This document shows positions 39,098 through 47,865 of a DNA stretch of 64,000 nucleotides, one piece after another; within the stretch, counting starts at the first letter, position 1; each line of letters starts with the position of its first letter. The translations under genes and the position numbers were made by a program. The notes beneath the pieces were generated by a model. That model did no database searches. It had not been told where the DNA came from and saw nothing but the letters and a program-made list of their open reading frames with translations. The stretch comes from Micromonospora sp. MP36. Its GTDB lineage: Bacteria > Actinomycetota > Actinomycetes > Mycobacteriales > Micromonosporaceae. The stretch spans positions 1-64,000 of the forward strand of contig NZ_VSFA01000022.1 in NCBI RefSeq assembly GCF_008119785.1, in the 5' to 3' direction.

Positions 39098-39912
39098 GCG
39101 GCCGCCTGCCGGGGCCGGGCCTGGGCGAGCACCGTGGCCGCCTGGCGCAGCGCGGCGACGGGCTCCCCGCGCAGCCGGCACTCGACGGCCAGCCAGCCGG
39201 CGTAGCCGAGGTCGTCGAGGGTGCGCAGCAGCTCCGGCCAGTCCAGGTGGCCGGCCCCGGGCTGGTAGCGGTTGGAGTCGCTGACCTGCACGTGCCCCAG
39301 GTACGGCGCGGCCGCGCGCAGCGCCGCGGGCACGTCGTCCTCCTCGATGTTCATGTGGAAGGTGTCGGCGACCACGCGCACCGAGGGCAGGCCGACGGCC
39401 CGGCACAGCGCGACCGCCTCGTCGAGGCGGTTGACCATGTGGTCCTCGTAGCGGTTCAGCGGCTCCAGGAAGAGGGTCACCCCCTCGGCGCGGGCGTGCT
39501 CGCCCAGCTCGCCGAGGGCGTCGACGAGCACCTGCCGGTCGCCGGCGGGCGGGCGGGGCGGCTCGAACGGCGGCAGCCGGCGGGAGAACATCCCCCAGGC
39601 GGCGGGCGTCATCGCGCCGATCCCGCCGATCTCGGCGATCACCGAGAGCTGGGAGCGCAGGTTGCGCACCGCGTCCCGGGAGCGCTCCGGGTCGAAGTCG
39701 CCGATGAAGTGGTCCATCTCGACGCAGACGGTGGGCAGCACCACGCCGTCGGCGCGGGCCCGGCGCAGCTCGGGCAGCCGGCGGGCGAACGCCAGGTCGC
39801 CGCGGCCGCGCAGCTCGATGCCCTGGTAGCCGAGCGAGACGGCGAGGGCGTACTTGTCGGACAGGCTGGCGCCGGGAAGCAACTGCTCCTGGCAGGCGAG
39901 TGGAATGGCCAT
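39094..39912 (-). CDS. Sugar phosphate isomerase/epimerase (TIM barrel)
   Basis: A 272-residue AP-endonuclease-2-like TIM-barrel protein. Metal-binding positions typical of the family are visible: FLEPLNRYEDHMVN (Glu), VVADTFHMNIEE (Asp-x-x-His) and GHVQVSDSNRYQPG (His, Asp). This pattern matches hydroxypyruvate isomerase, tagatose/ribulose 3-epimerase and inosose-like enzymes. It is joined to its neighbours by overlaps: its ATG overlaps the dehydrogenase stop by one base (TGATG) and its stop overlaps the hydrolase start by four. It should act on the sugar after import or oxidation. The exact substrate is unknown. Confidence 0.82.
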   Translation of the reverse strand: MAIPLACQEQLLPGASLSDKYALAVSLGYQGIELRGRGDLAFARRLPELRRARADGVVLPTVCVEMDHFIGDFDPERSRDAVRNLRSQLSVIAEIGGIGAMTPAAWGMFSRRLPPFEPPRPPAGDRQVLVDALGELGEHARAEGVTLFLEPLNRYEDHMVNRLDEAVALCRAVGLPSVRVVADTFHMNIEEDDVPAALRAAAPYLGHVQVSDSNRYQPGAGHLDWPELLRTLDDLGYAGWLAVECRLRGEPVAALRQAATVLAQARPRQAAA

Positions 39913-40949
39913 CAGAACCTCAGCACCACTTGGAGGACGGCATCGTCACCGCGGTCGAGCAACGCCAGCGCGTCGGCCACCGCGCCCGCGTCGACGACGT
40001 GGCTCACCAGCGGCAGCGGATCGACGCTGCCCTCGGCCACCAGGTCCATGAAGGTGTGGGCGATCCGGGGCCCGGTCCACCGGCCGGCCGTGCCGGGTGC
40101 CGGGGCGGGCCCGGAGACCTGGGCCGCCACCAGCTGGATCCGGTTGTGGTGGAACTCCTCGCCGAGCCCCAGCCCGTGGGCGTACCCCTGGTAGAAGCCG
40201 GCGGCCACGACGCGGCCGGCGTGGGTGGTGGCGCGGATCGCCTCGTGCAGCGCCGGGTACGACCCGGACAGCTCCAGGCAGACGTCCGCGCCCCGGCCGT
40301 CGGTGGCCGCGTGCAGCACGGCGGCGGCCGAGTCGACGGCGGCGTCGACCACCCGGCGGGCGCCGAGCGCGACGGCGTGCGCCAGCCGGGCCGGCACCCG
40401 GTCGACCGCGACGACGCGGGCCCCGGAGAGGACGGCGAGCCGGGTGCCGAGCAGCCCGATCACCCCCTGCCCGAAGACCCCGACCCAGTCGCCGAGGTGC
40501 AGGTCGCCGGCGAGCACGGCGGTCAGCGCGATGGCGCCCGGGCGGGCGAAGACGGCGGCGAGCGGGTCGAGCCCGGGGGCGAGCGGGGTGACCGTGCCGG
40601 CGGGCACCACGGCCTCGGCCCGGTGCCCCCAGATGCCCCAGACGAGCTGGCCGGGCCGACGGTCGGCGACGTCCGGGGCCACCTCGACGACCTCGCCGAC
40701 CTCCTCGTAGCCGAAGCCGACCACCGGGTACGCGGGCGCGGCCTGCCGGGGCACGAACATCCGGGTGGCGGCGTCCCAGTCCTTGCTGAGCCGGGGGTTG
40801 CTGCCCCGGTAGAGGGTCAGCTCGGTGCCGGCAGAGATGCCGGAGTAGCGGGTGCGGACGCGGACCTGGCCGGGGCCGAGCGGGTCCGGGGGGCAGGGCT
40901 CCAGGCTGACGCGCCGGGGCCCGGCCAGAGAGACAACCCAGTTGGCCAT
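39912..40949 (-). CDS. Zinc-type alcohol dehydrogenase family protein (MDR)
   Basis: A 345-residue medium-chain dehydrogenase/reductase. GYEEVGEVVEV and RPGQLVWGIWGHR mark the catalytic-domain fold, and GVFGQGVIGLLGTRLAVLSGA is the nucleotide-binding fold, with Asp in VVAVDRVP binding NAD. The usual catalytic Cys and GHE are replaced: SGISAGTEL stands where Cys is expected. This is seen in a subfamily near sugar and inositol loci. ATG 40949 has GGAG seven bases upstream. First gene of a three-gene operon, divergent from the sugar ABC importer, so both probably share one regulator. Confidence 0.82.
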   Translation of the reverse strand: MANWVVSLAGPRRVSLEPCPPDPLGPGQVRVRTRYSGISAGTELTLYRGSNPRLSKDWDAATRMFVPRQAAPAYPVVGFGYEEVGEVVEVAPDVADRRPGQLVWGIWGHRAEAVVPAGTVTPLAPGLDPLAAVFARPGAIALTAVLAGDLHLGDWVGVFGQGVIGLLGTRLAVLSGARVVAVDRVPARLAHAVALGARRVVDAAVDSAAAVLHAATDGRGADVCLELSGSYPALHEAIRATTHAGRVVAAGFYQGYAHGLGLGEEFHHNRIQLVAAQVSGPAPAPGTAGRWTGPRIAHTFMDLVAEGSVDPLPLVSHVVDAGAVADALALLDRGDDAVLQVVLRF

Positions 40950-41068
40950 GGCGTCGCTCCGAGGGAAGTGCCGGGCCCAAGTGTAAGCCGAAATATTGGT
41001 AAATGTCTTGTAGATGATCAATCGAGGGCGTTAGATCCCTGATGTACCCTTCGAGAGGAGTGCCACCG
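40950..41068. promoter_or_regulatory. Divergent promoter of the sugar locus
   Basis: This 119-base gap between the divergent dehydrogenase and substrate-binding protein genes contains an AT-rich core (AATATTGGTAAATG near 40990) in an otherwise GC-rich region, and GAGAGGAG just before the + strand ATG. It probably carries two promoters and an operator for a sugar-responsive repressor. No clear palindrome was identified. Confidence 0.5.
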
Positions 41069-42460
41069 ATGTCATCACCCTCGATGCGGATCCTCGCTTC
41101 TACCCTGATCATGGCATTTGCCGGGACAATCGTGGTGGCCTGCGGCGACGACGCGCGGAAAACCGACAGTTCCCAGCTGACCGTGTGGAGCCTGGAGGAC
41201 GTGGCCGACCGGGTCACCGCCACCAAGGCGATCATCGCCGACTACACCGCGAAGACCGGGGTCAAGGTCAACCTGGTCACCGTCAACGAGGACCAGTTCC
41301 CGTCCCTCATCGCGTCCAGCGCCGCCGCCGGCGACCTGCCCGACGTGGTCGGGGCGGTCCCGCTGGCCGGCGTCCGCACCCTCGCCGGCAACGAACTGCT
41401 GCACCCGGACGCCAACCAGGAGGTGGTCGACAAGCTGGGTCGGGACACCTTCTCGCCGCGGGCACTGGAGCTGACCGCCGACGGCGGCAAGCAGCTCGCC
41501 GTCCCCAGCGACGGGTGGGGGCAGCTGCTGGTCTACCGCAAGGACCTGTTCGCCGCCGCCGGCCTGCCCGCCCCCGACACGTACGAGAAAATCGCCGTCG
41601 CGGCGGCGAAGCTGAACACCGGCGGCGTCGCCGGCATCACCGCGGCCACCGCCCCCGGCGACGTGTTCACCCAGCAGACCTTCGAGCACCTGGCCCTGGC
41701 CAACAACTGCCAGCTCACCGACGACTCGGGCGCGGTGAAGCTGGACTCCCCCGAGTGCGTCGAGGCGTTCCGCTTCTACGGCGAGCTGATGCGCGACCAC
41801 TCGGTCAAGGGCGCACAGGACGTGGACACCACGCGGGCCACCTACTTCGCCGGCAAGGCGGCCATGCTGATCTGGTCGCCGTTCATCCTCGACGAGCTGG
41901 CCGGGCTGCGCAACGACGCCAAGCCGACCTGCCCGCAGTGCCAGCGGGACCCGGCGTTCCTGGCGAAGAACAGCGGTTTCGTCACCGGGATCAAGGGGCC
42001 GAACGGCACCGAGCCCGCCCAGTACGGCGAGATCAGCTCGTGGGCCGTGCTCGACGGCGCGGCCGACCCCGCGAAGTCCTTCGTGGAGTACATGCTCTCC
42101 GACGGCTACCCGCGCTGGTTCGGCATGTCCCCCGAGGGCCGCTTCCCGGTCCGCAAGGGCACCGGCGACGACAAGGAGAAGTTCCTCACCGCCTGGAACA
42201 CCAGCCAGGCCGGCGTGGACACCAAGCAGCCGCTGTCGCAGGTGTACGGCGAGGACGTGCTGGCCACCCTGCGCCGCAGCCCGGACACCTTCCAGCGCTG
42301 GGGGCTCAGCCAGGGCCAGGGCAAGTTGGTCGGGGCGATCCTCGGCGAACTGCCCGTGCCGAAGGCCCTCGCCGACGTGATCGCCGGCAAGTCCGACGCC
42401 GCCGCGGCCGCGAGCCGGGCGAAGAAGGACGTCGAGGCGATCGCCAAGGGCGTCAAGTGA
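41069..42460 (+). CDS. ABC sugar transporter, substrate-binding lipoprotein
   Basis: A 463-residue solute-binding protein. The signal peptide (MRILASTLIMAFAGT) ends at a lipobox VVAC with Cys25, so it is a lipoprotein on the outer face of the membrane. The body has the cluster B/family 1 extracellular fold: LTVWSLEDVADRV, DLPDVVGAVPLAG, GKAAMLIWSPFIL, EYMLSDGYPRWFGM. It delivers a carbohydrate to the two permeases that follow. ATG 41069 is chosen because GAGAGGAG stands eight bases before it; an earlier ATG at 41042 has none. Its stop overlaps the next gene (GTGA). No ATPase gene is present, so a shared MsiK-like ATPase is likely. Confidence 0.9.
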   Translation: MSSPSMRILASTLIMAFAGTIVVACGDDARKTDSSQLTVWSLEDVADRVTATKAIIADYTAKTGVKVNLVTVNEDQFPSLIASSAAAGDLPDVVGAVPLAGVRTLAGNELLHPDANQEVVDKLGRDTFSPRALELTADGGKQLAVPSDGWGQLLVYRKDLFAAAGLPAPDTYEKIAVAAAKLNTGGVAGITAATAPGDVFTQQTFEHLALANNCQLTDDSGAVKLDSPECVEAFRFYGELMRDHSVKGAQDVDTTRATYFAGKAAMLIWSPFILDELAGLRNDAKPTCPQCQRDPAFLAKNSGFVTGIKGPNGTEPAQYGEISSWAVLDGAADPAKSFVEYMLSDGYPRWFGMSPEGRFPVRKGTGDDKEKFLTAWNTSQAGVDTKQPLSQVYGEDVLATLRRSPDTFQRWGLSQGQGKLVGAILGELPVPKALADVIAGKSDAAAAASRAKKDVEAIAKGVK

Positions 42461-43413
42461 CCACCACCGCGCCGGAGGCCGGCCGCTCCCCCACCCGGGA
42501 GCGGCCCCGCCCCGGCCGACGCCCGCTCACCCTGCGCCGCCGCGAGTCCCGCGCCGGGCTCGCGCTGGTCACCCCGACACTGCTCGTCGTGGTGGCGGTG
42601 ATCGGCATCCCCATCGTCTGGACGATCGTCCTGGCCTTCCAGCGGGTACGCCTGGCCACCCTGCGCCGGACCGGCCTGTTCGGCGAGCTGACGCTGGACA
42701 ACTTCGACCGGGTGCTGCACACCCCCGGCTTCGCCGACACGCTCTGGACCACGCTGGTCTACAGCATCGGCGGCACCGCCGGGTCGATCCTGGTCGGGCT
42801 CGTGGCGGCGCTGGTGGTCCGCCGGCCGTTCCGGGGCCGCACCGTGGTCCGGGCGTCCATGCTGCTGCCGTACGTGGCGCCGGTGGTCGCGATGGCCTTC
42901 GTCTGGCAGGTGATGCTCGACCCGCAGCTCGGGATCGTCAACGACTGGGGACGGCGGTTCCTCGGCTGGGACGCGCCGATCCCGTTCCTCTCCCAGGACT
43001 CCACCGCGCTCTGGACGGTCATCGCGTTCGAGGCGTGGCGCTACTTCCCGTTCGCCTTCCTGTTCCTGCTGGCCCGGCTCCAGGCCGTACCCGGTGAGCT
43101 GGAGGAGGCGGCACGGGTCGACGGGGCCACCCCGACCCAGCGGTTTCGGCACATCCTGCTGCCGCAGCTGATGCCGGTGATCGCGCTGCTCGGGGTGCTG
43201 CGGTTCATCATGACGTTCAACAAGTTCGACGACGTCTACCTGCTCACCGGCGGCTCGGCCGGCACCGAGGTGGTCAGCGTCCGGGTCTACCAGTTCCTCA
43301 CCGCGCGTACCGACATCGGCGCGGCTGCCGCGCAGGCGGTCGTGCTGGCCGTGGTGCTGATCGTGTTCGTCGCGATCTACCTGCGCTTCTTCGCCCGGCG
43401 AGGAGAGGTGTGA
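42457..43413 (+). CDS. ABC sugar transporter permease (MalF-like)
   Basis: A 318-residue inner-membrane permease. After a basic N-terminal tail there are about six membrane segments starting with ALVTPTLLVVVAVIGIPIVW. The ATPase-contact EAA loop is visible: ELEEAARVDGATPTQRFRHI. It is the MalF/UgpA-like half of the channel. The GTG start overlaps the lipoprotein stop, and its own stop overlaps the next permease start. Confidence 0.92.
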   Translation: MTTTAPEAGRSPTRERPRPGRRPLTLRRRESRAGLALVTPTLLVVVAVIGIPIVWTIVLAFQRVRLATLRRTGLFGELTLDNFDRVLHTPGFADTLWTTLVYSIGGTAGSILVGLVAALVVRRPFRGRTVVRASMLLPYVAPVVAMAFVWQVMLDPQLGIVNDWGRRFLGWDAPIPFLSQDSTALWTVIAFEAWRYFPFAFLFLLARLQAVPGELEEAARVDGATPTQRFRHILLPQLMPVIALLGVLRFIMTFNKFDDVYLLTGGSAGTEVVSVRVYQFLTARTDIGAAAAQAVVLAVVLIVFVAIYLRFFARRGEV

Positions 43414-44279
43414 TGTACCGGGACCGGATCGAGACGGTCAGCCTGCGCTGGCTGCGCCGGCTGGTGATCGCCGTCTTCCTGCTGGTCACCCTGCTGCCGT
43501 TCTGGTACATGCTGGTGCTCTCGGTCCGCCCCATGGAGCGGCTGCTGCTCGACCCGGGCTCGCTGCTGGTGCCGGTCGGCGAGCTGACCGTCGCCACCTA
43601 CGCCGAGGTGCTCAGGGCCACCGAGGACGGTGGGCAGGGTTTCCTCACCTTCATCCGCAACAGCGGCCTCGTCGCGCTGGCCGCCACGGCGCTCACCCTC
43701 GTGGTCGCCATCCCCGGCGCGTACGCGGTGTCCCGACTGCGGTTCTTCGGCCGGCGGCAGGTCCACGCGCTCTTCCTCGCGGTGTACCTGTTCCCGTCGA
43801 TCGTCATCGCGATCCCGCTGTTCGTGGTCTTCACCCGGGCCGGGCTGCGCGGGTCGCTGGTCGGGCTGGTGCTGGTCTACATCTCCCAGACGCTGCCGGT
43901 CTCGGTCTACATGCTCAAGAACTACTTCGAGACCATCCCGGTCAGCCTGGAGGAGTCCGCCGCGATCGACGGGGCCGGCCGCCTCGGCGTCATCCGCCGG
44001 GTCAGCCTCCCCCTCGCCGCGCCGTCGGTCATGGCGGTCGCCCTGTACGACTTCATGATCGCGTGGAACGAGTTCCTCTTCGCGCTGCTCTTCCTCGTCG
44101 ACCGGCCGAACCGGTGGACCGTCTCGCTGGGCCTGTCGCTGCTCTCCGACGGGGTCGAGGTCCCGAAGACGGTGCTGATGGCCGGGTCGGCGATCCTCAC
44201 CCTGCCCATCGTGGTGCTCTTCTTCGCCAGCGAGCGACTGCTCACCGAGGGGCTCACCAGCGGCGCGGAGAAAGGGTGA
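43413..44279 (+). CDS. ABC sugar transporter permease (MalG-like)
   Basis: A 288-residue permease with about six membrane helices and the EAA loop LEESAAIDGAGRLGVIRRV. It is the MalG/UgpE-like partner of the previous permease. The start is ambiguous: GTG at 43410 and ATG at 43413 are adjacent, and both overlap the upstream stop. AGGAGAGG lies just before them. ATG is preferred. It ends the importer operon. Confidence 0.92.
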   Translation: MYRDRIETVSLRWLRRLVIAVFLLVTLLPFWYMLVLSVRPMERLLLDPGSLLVPVGELTVATYAEVLRATEDGGQGFLTFIRNSGLVALAATALTLVVAIPGAYAVSRLRFFGRRQVHALFLAVYLFPSIVIAIPLFVVFTRAGLRGSLVGLVLVYISQTLPVSVYMLKNYFETIPVSLEESAAIDGAGRLGVIRRVSLPLAAPSVMAVALYDFMIAWNEFLFALLFLVDRPNRWTVSLGLSLLSDGVEVPKTVLMAGSAILTLPIVVLFFASERLLTEGLTSGAEKG

Positions 44280-44315
44280 TTTGACCTTGCCCGGTGCGGC
44301 CCGCAGGATGGCCCG

Positions 44316-44918
44316 GTGCGGGCGGTCGCGGAACGGACGGTCGGCGGGCGGCTGGCCCGACTGATCACCGAGGTGCTCGCGCCGAGCGTGCTGGTGACCG
44401 CGATGCCGCTGCTGGTGGCCGCCGGGGCCAGCCACGACCTGGGCAGCTTCCTGCGCTGGGCCGGCACCGCGCTGCTGTTCTGCGCGGTCATCCCGGTCGG
44501 CGTGATCGTCCACGGCGTACGCCGGGGCCGGCTCACCGACCGGCACGTCGGCGACCGGACCCAGCGGGCCCGCCCGCTGCTGACGGGCCTGGCCTCGGTG
44601 GCGGTCGGCATGGGCCTGCTCGTCGCGCTGCGCGCCCCGGCCGAACTGTTCGCCATGATCGTCGTGATCTTCGTGGTCGGCGCGGCCTGCACCCTGGTGA
44701 ACCACTGGTGGAAGCTGAGCATCCACGCCGCCGTGGCCGCCGCCTCCGCGGCCGTCCTGGTGCTGCTCCACGGCCCGGCCCTGCACGTCGGCTGGCTGCT
44801 GGTGGCCGCGGTCGCCTGGTCGCGGGTGGTGCTGCGGGACCACACCTGGCCGCAGGTCGCCGCCGGCACCGCCCTCGGCGCCCCGCTCGCCGCCGGCACC
44901 TTCCTCGCCCTCACCTGA
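44316..44918 (+). CDS. PAP2-like integral membrane protein
   Basis: A 200-residue protein with about five or six hydrophobic helices. The C-terminal half has VNHWWKLSIHAA and SRVVLRDHTWPQVAAG, which recall the KxSxHA and SRxxxxxHxxxD signatures of membrane phosphatidic acid phosphatases, with the final Asp replaced by Gln. Phosphatase activity is thus doubtful. It starts with GTG at 44316, 36 bases after the permease stop, and may be read through from that operon. Function unknown. Confidence 0.6.
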   Translation: MRAVAERTVGGRLARLITEVLAPSVLVTAMPLLVAAGASHDLGSFLRWAGTALLFCAVIPVGVIVHGVRRGRLTDRHVGDRTQRARPLLTGLASVAVGMGLLVALRAPAELFAMIVVIFVVGAACTLVNHWWKLSIHAAVAAASAAVLVLLHGPALHVGWLLVAAVAWSRVVLRDHTWPQVAAGTALGAPLAAGTFLALT

Positions 44919-45046
44919 ACCCGCCGAATCCATCTGGCGGTGCGGTCTGGCTCCCGGAAAGCGCGGCCATCCGGGCGACGAACAGCCACCCTTCCGGGGA
45001 TCTGGGCCCTGCCGGGGGCACCCTGTAGATCAGTTACGGTGGCGGC

Positions 45047-45652
45047 ATGGGCAAGCCGACCCGCTGGGTGACCGACACCCAGCCCGGACATTCGCAGTGG
45101 TACATCGACCGGTTCCGCCGGCTCGCGGCCGAGGGGGCCGACCTGGCCGGTGAGGCGCGACTGCTGGATGCGCTGGTCCCGCCCGGCGCCCGGATCCTGG
45201 ACGCCGGCAGCGGCACCGGCCGGGTCGGTGCCGCCCTCGCCGCCCGCGGCCATCGCGTCGTCGGGGTGGACGCCGACCCGGCCCTGATCGAGGCGGCCCA
45301 GGTCGACCACCCCGGGCCGCGCTGGCTGGTCGGTGACCTCGCCGAGCTGGACCTGGCCGCGCAGGGGGAGCCGGAGCAGTTCGATGCCGCCGTGTGCGCC
45401 GGCAACGTGCTGGCGTTCGTCGCCCCCGGCACCGAGCGGGCGGTGCTGACCCGGATCGGCGCGCACGTCCGCCCGGACGGGCTCGTGGTGGTCGGCTTCG
45501 GCACCGACCGCGGCTACCCGCTCGCCGACTTCGACGACGACGCGGTGGCGGCCGGGCTCCGCCTGGAACACCGCTTCGCCACCTGGGACCTGCGCCCCTG
45601 GCTGGAGGACGCCGACTTCGCGGTCAGCGTCCTGCGCAAGCCGGCCGCCTGA
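45047..45652 (+). CDS. Class I SAM-dependent methyltransferase
   Basis: A 201-residue Rossmann-fold methyltransferase. Motif I is ILDAGSGTGRVGAAL (about residues 49-63), motif II VVGVDADPALIEAA, and motif IV is FDAAVCAGNVLAF. The N terminus (HSQWYIDRFRRLAAEGADL) is common in small actinobacterial members. Substrate unknown. It is a single gene with its own ATG; the 128-base gap upstream shows nothing clear beyond spacing for a promoter. Confidence 0.85.
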   Translation: MGKPTRWVTDTQPGHSQWYIDRFRRLAAEGADLAGEARLLDALVPPGARILDAGSGTGRVGAALAARGHRVVGVDADPALIEAAQVDHPGPRWLVGDLAELDLAAQGEPEQFDAAVCAGNVLAFVAPGTERAVLTRIGAHVRPDGLVVVGFGTDRGYPLADFDDDAVAAGLRLEHRFATWDLRPWLEDADFAVSVLRKPAA

Positions 45653-45699
45653 CCCCCCAGCCGGCGCCCCGCCGGCGATCGGGACTCGCGAGAGCGACA

Positions 45700-45815
45700 C
45701 GACTTCGGCGAGCTGGCGGCGCCCAGAAGCCACCACTTCGCCGACCTGGCGGACGCGACGTGGCGGCTTCCGGCGTGCCTGATGCCGCCACTTCGCCGAG
45801 TGTCGGACGCGACGG
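45700..45815. repeat. Three imperfect direct repeats in an intergenic gap
   Basis: Between the methyltransferase and eccB three copies of a motif near ACTTCGCCGA are seen at about 45701, 45734 and 45789. The last two extend further: CCACTTCGCCGA followed by G/C-rich sequence and GGACGCGACG. Spacing is irregular. They might be a dispersed genomic repeat or a remnant of duplicated coding sequence. No function is assigned. Confidence 0.35.
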
Positions 45816-45832
45816 CGGGGGTGGCAGGCCGC

Positions 45833-47206
45833 TCAGGCGGGGGCGGCGACCGTGCGGGCGGCGGCCGGGTCGAGCGGGCTGCCGGCCGGGACCAGGCTGA
45901 CCAGGCTGGCCGGCAGCCAGGCCGGGCGGACTCCGGCGTAGCCGAGCATGCCGAGCACGTCCGAGCCGGGGAGCGCGTACCGCCGGCCGAGGTCGGTGAC
46001 GACGTGCACCGTGCCGCCGGACGCGCCGGGCGCCGCGACGGACTCGACCACGGCGCCCCGCCCCGGTTCGACCAGCAGGTGGTCGGCGAGCCCGGACCGG
46101 CCACCCGTGGCGGCGGAGAGGTCCGGCGCGGTGGCGCCCACCCGCACGTCGCGTACGCCGGTGTCGTCGCCGATCCGGGCGCAGAGCGCCCCGCCGTCCA
46201 CGGTGGCCAAACGGGGCGGCACGGCCGGTGGGGCGGTGGGCCCGGTGGGCACCCGGTCGGGGAGCTTGGGCAGGGCGGCGAAGCGGCCGAGGGTGATCGG
46301 CTTCGGGTCGCCCTGGCCGGTGCGGGCGAGCAGCAAGGCGGCCTGGAGCTCGGTGACCCCGGCCAGCCCGCCCCGCTCGGCCACCGCGTACTGCCGGCCA
46401 CCGCCGGAGTTGCGGACCAGGTAGACGTCGCCGACGGTGGCACCGGCGACCCGGTCGGAGGACGCGCCGAGGCCGGGTACCGAAGGCGGGGCCAGGTCGG
46501 CGCCGGCCGGCACGGTGCGCAGCAGCGCCGGGGCGACCGGTACGGCCCGTTCCCGGGTCGCGGCCAGCGCGGCCAGCACCCGGTCGGGGTCGCGGAGCAG
46601 GTAGCGCCGGTCGTGCCAGAGCAGGTACAGGGTGCCGTCCGGGTGGCGTAGCAGCAGCGCCTGCTCGCCGAGGGGCCGACCGCGGGTGGCGTCCCGCCCG
46701 ACCAGCAGCGCCGACCGCGCCTCGGTACGCCCCGCCTGGGTGGCGCTGACCGAGCAGACCGTCCACGCTCCGGTGACGAGCCGCCCCGGCGCGGGCAGCG
46801 AGTCCGGGGCGTCGGCGATGCCGAGCGGCAGGCCGCGCGGCACCCCGTCGATGGAGCGGCGGGAGACCAGCACGGTCTTCGGCCGCTCCGCCCCGATGAT
46901 CAACAGCGCGGAGGCGTAGTTGAGCACCGGGTGGAGCTTCTCCTCGCGGTAGACGAACCGCGCGCCGGACTCCTTCTCCACGATCACCGCGGTCGGGTCG
47001 CGCCAGGAACTGCCGCCGCCGGCGAAGAGGCCGTACAGGGCGACGCCACCGAGCGCGATCACGGCGACCAGCACACTGGCGAGGCCGGCACCGGCCAACC
47101 GCCGGAAGGGCGACTGCGCGGGGTCGGTCTCCCGCATCACCAGCGCGGCGACCGCCCGCTGGACGGCGAACTGGTAGGAGTGGAGCTGGTCCTGCCGCGA
47201 CGGCAT
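45833..47206 (-). CDS. eccB: Type VII secretion protein EccB
   Basis: A 457-residue EccB. The N-terminal signature PSRQDQLHSYQFAVQRAVAALV is diagnostic, followed by one membrane helix at about residues 38-61 (GLASVLVAVIALGGVALYGL). The large outer domain contains a Cys pair (WTVCSVS and GALCARIG) expected to form a disulfide. EccB is a structural part of the ESX/type VII export complex; most of the protein faces outward. No eccC, eccD, eccE, mycP or WXG100 gene is in the window, so this copy is an orphan or a distant part of another locus. It diverges from the CstR-like repressor gene, with 261 bases between. Confidence 0.92.
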   Translation of the reverse strand: MPSRQDQLHSYQFAVQRAVAALVMRETDPAQSPFRRLAGAGLASVLVAVIALGGVALYGLFAGGGSSWRDPTAVIVEKESGARFVYREEKLHPVLNYASALLIIGAERPKTVLVSRRSIDGVPRGLPLGIADAPDSLPAPGRLVTGAWTVCSVSATQAGRTEARSALLVGRDATRGRPLGEQALLLRHPDGTLYLLWHDRRYLLRDPDRVLAALAATRERAVPVAPALLRTVPAGADLAPPSVPGLGASSDRVAGATVGDVYLVRNSGGGRQYAVAERGGLAGVTELQAALLLARTGQGDPKPITLGRFAALPKLPDRVPTGPTAPPAVPPRLATVDGGALCARIGDDTGVRDVRVGATAPDLSAATGGRSGLADHLLVEPGRGAVVESVAAPGASGGTVHVVTDLGRRYALPGSDVLGMLGYAGVRPAWLPASLVSLVPAGSPLDPAAARTVAAPA

Positions 47207-47429
47207 CGGGTCCCTTCCGCCTGGATCGTCGGGGCACAGGATAAGCGCTCCGTCGATCTCTCGGGGACCCTCCGTGGCAGCGGTGGGCCCGGTCCGGGCG
47301 AATCAGGCAGCGACGCCTTCCGGGACCCGGGGGTCGTTTCCGCCCAGCGGGTCGCGCCGCCGAGTCCGGCGGCGCCGGGTAGGCCACGGGCCGGGTGAGC
47401 GACCACACGACGTCCCGGTGGCGGACGGG

Positions 47430-47443
47430 TACCCCCCGGGGTA
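47430..47443. promoter_or_regulatory. CstR/CsoR-type operator before the repressor gene
   Basis: TACCCC-CC-GGGGTA is a palindrome of the CsoR/CstR operator type. It overlaps a -10-like TATATT at 47442-47447 and stands 24 bases before the repressor ATG, so the repressor would block its own promoter. The same core recurs at 47823-47836. Confidence 0.7.
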
Positions 47444-47467
47444 TATTGGGGACCGGGAGGTAACGCC

Positions 47468-47737
47468 ATGAAGCTTCAGCCCGAGATGACCAGCGAGGCG
47501 CTGACCCGGCTCAAGCGGGCGCGGGGCCAGCTCAACGCCGTCATCGAGATGATGGAGAACGGCGAGGACTGCCGCGCGGCGCTGACCCAGCTCGCCGCCG
47601 TGTCGAAGGCGATCGACCGGGCGGGCTTCAAGATCATCGCTTCCGGGATGCGGCACTGCGGCACCGCCCGCGACCGGGGCGAGCAACCGGAGATGACCGA
47701 GGAGGAGCTGGAGAAGCTCTTCCTCGCCCTGGCCTGA
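47468..47737 (+). CDS. cstR: CsoR-family repressor, CstR-like (persulfide-responsive)
   Basis: An 89-residue all-helical DUF156 repressor. Two cysteines are conserved, Cys35 and Cys64, 29 residues apart as in CstR. In copper-sensing CsoR the residue four before the second cysteine is His; here it is Gly60, so copper binding is unlikely and dithiol/persulfide sensing is favoured. The context agrees: the next genes are a persulfide dioxygenase, two rhodanese modules and a TauE exporter. GGGAGG lies seven bases before the ATG. Palindromic operators flank the gene on both sides, and a hairpin follows its stop. It should repress itself and the downstream sulfur genes until persulfide accumulates. 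Confidence 0.85.
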   Translation: MKLQPEMTSEALTRLKRARGQLNAVIEMMENGEDCRAALTQLAAVSKAIDRAGFKIIASGMRHCGTARDRGEQPEMTEEELEKLFLALA

Positions 47738-47750
47738 CCGAAGAATTCGA

Positions 47751-47780
47751 CGCCCATGCCGCCTGAGTGCGGCATGGGCG
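47751..47780 (+). terminator. 12-bp hairpin after cstR
   Basis: A perfect stem CGCCCATGCCGC (47751-47762) with its complement at 47769-47780 and loop CTGAGT. It lies 14 bases past the repressor stop and upstream of the second operator, so it probably separates the repressor transcript from the dioxygenase operon, which has its own promoter. Confidence 0.65.
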
Positions 47781-47813
47781 GGTAATCGCGCCCATAACCG
47801 GGGCCGAAGTGTG

Positions 47814-47845
47814 CCTTCCACATACCCCGGGGGGTATGTGGAAGG
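47814..47845. promoter_or_regulatory. Long palindromic operator of the persulfide operon
   Basis: A perfect 15-bp inverted repeat (CCTTCCACATACCCC, two central G, complement) is centred on the same TACCCC-N2-GGGGTA core seen before cstR. It lies 20 bases upstream of the dioxygenase ATG. It is the likely main binding site of the CstR-like repressor. Confidence 0.75.
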
Positions 47846-47865
47846 CGTGGAAAGGAGAACGGCAC

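Noticed and set aside
45624..47408. Another frame opposite or beside eccB of 594 codons
   Set aside because: Arg/Pro-rich shadow; the eccB frame has the diagnostic N-terminal signature and membrane helix.
47468..47737. Copper-sensing CsoR
   Set aside because: The His ligand expected four residues before the second Cys is Gly, and neighbours are sulfur genes, so a CstR-like role is preferred.
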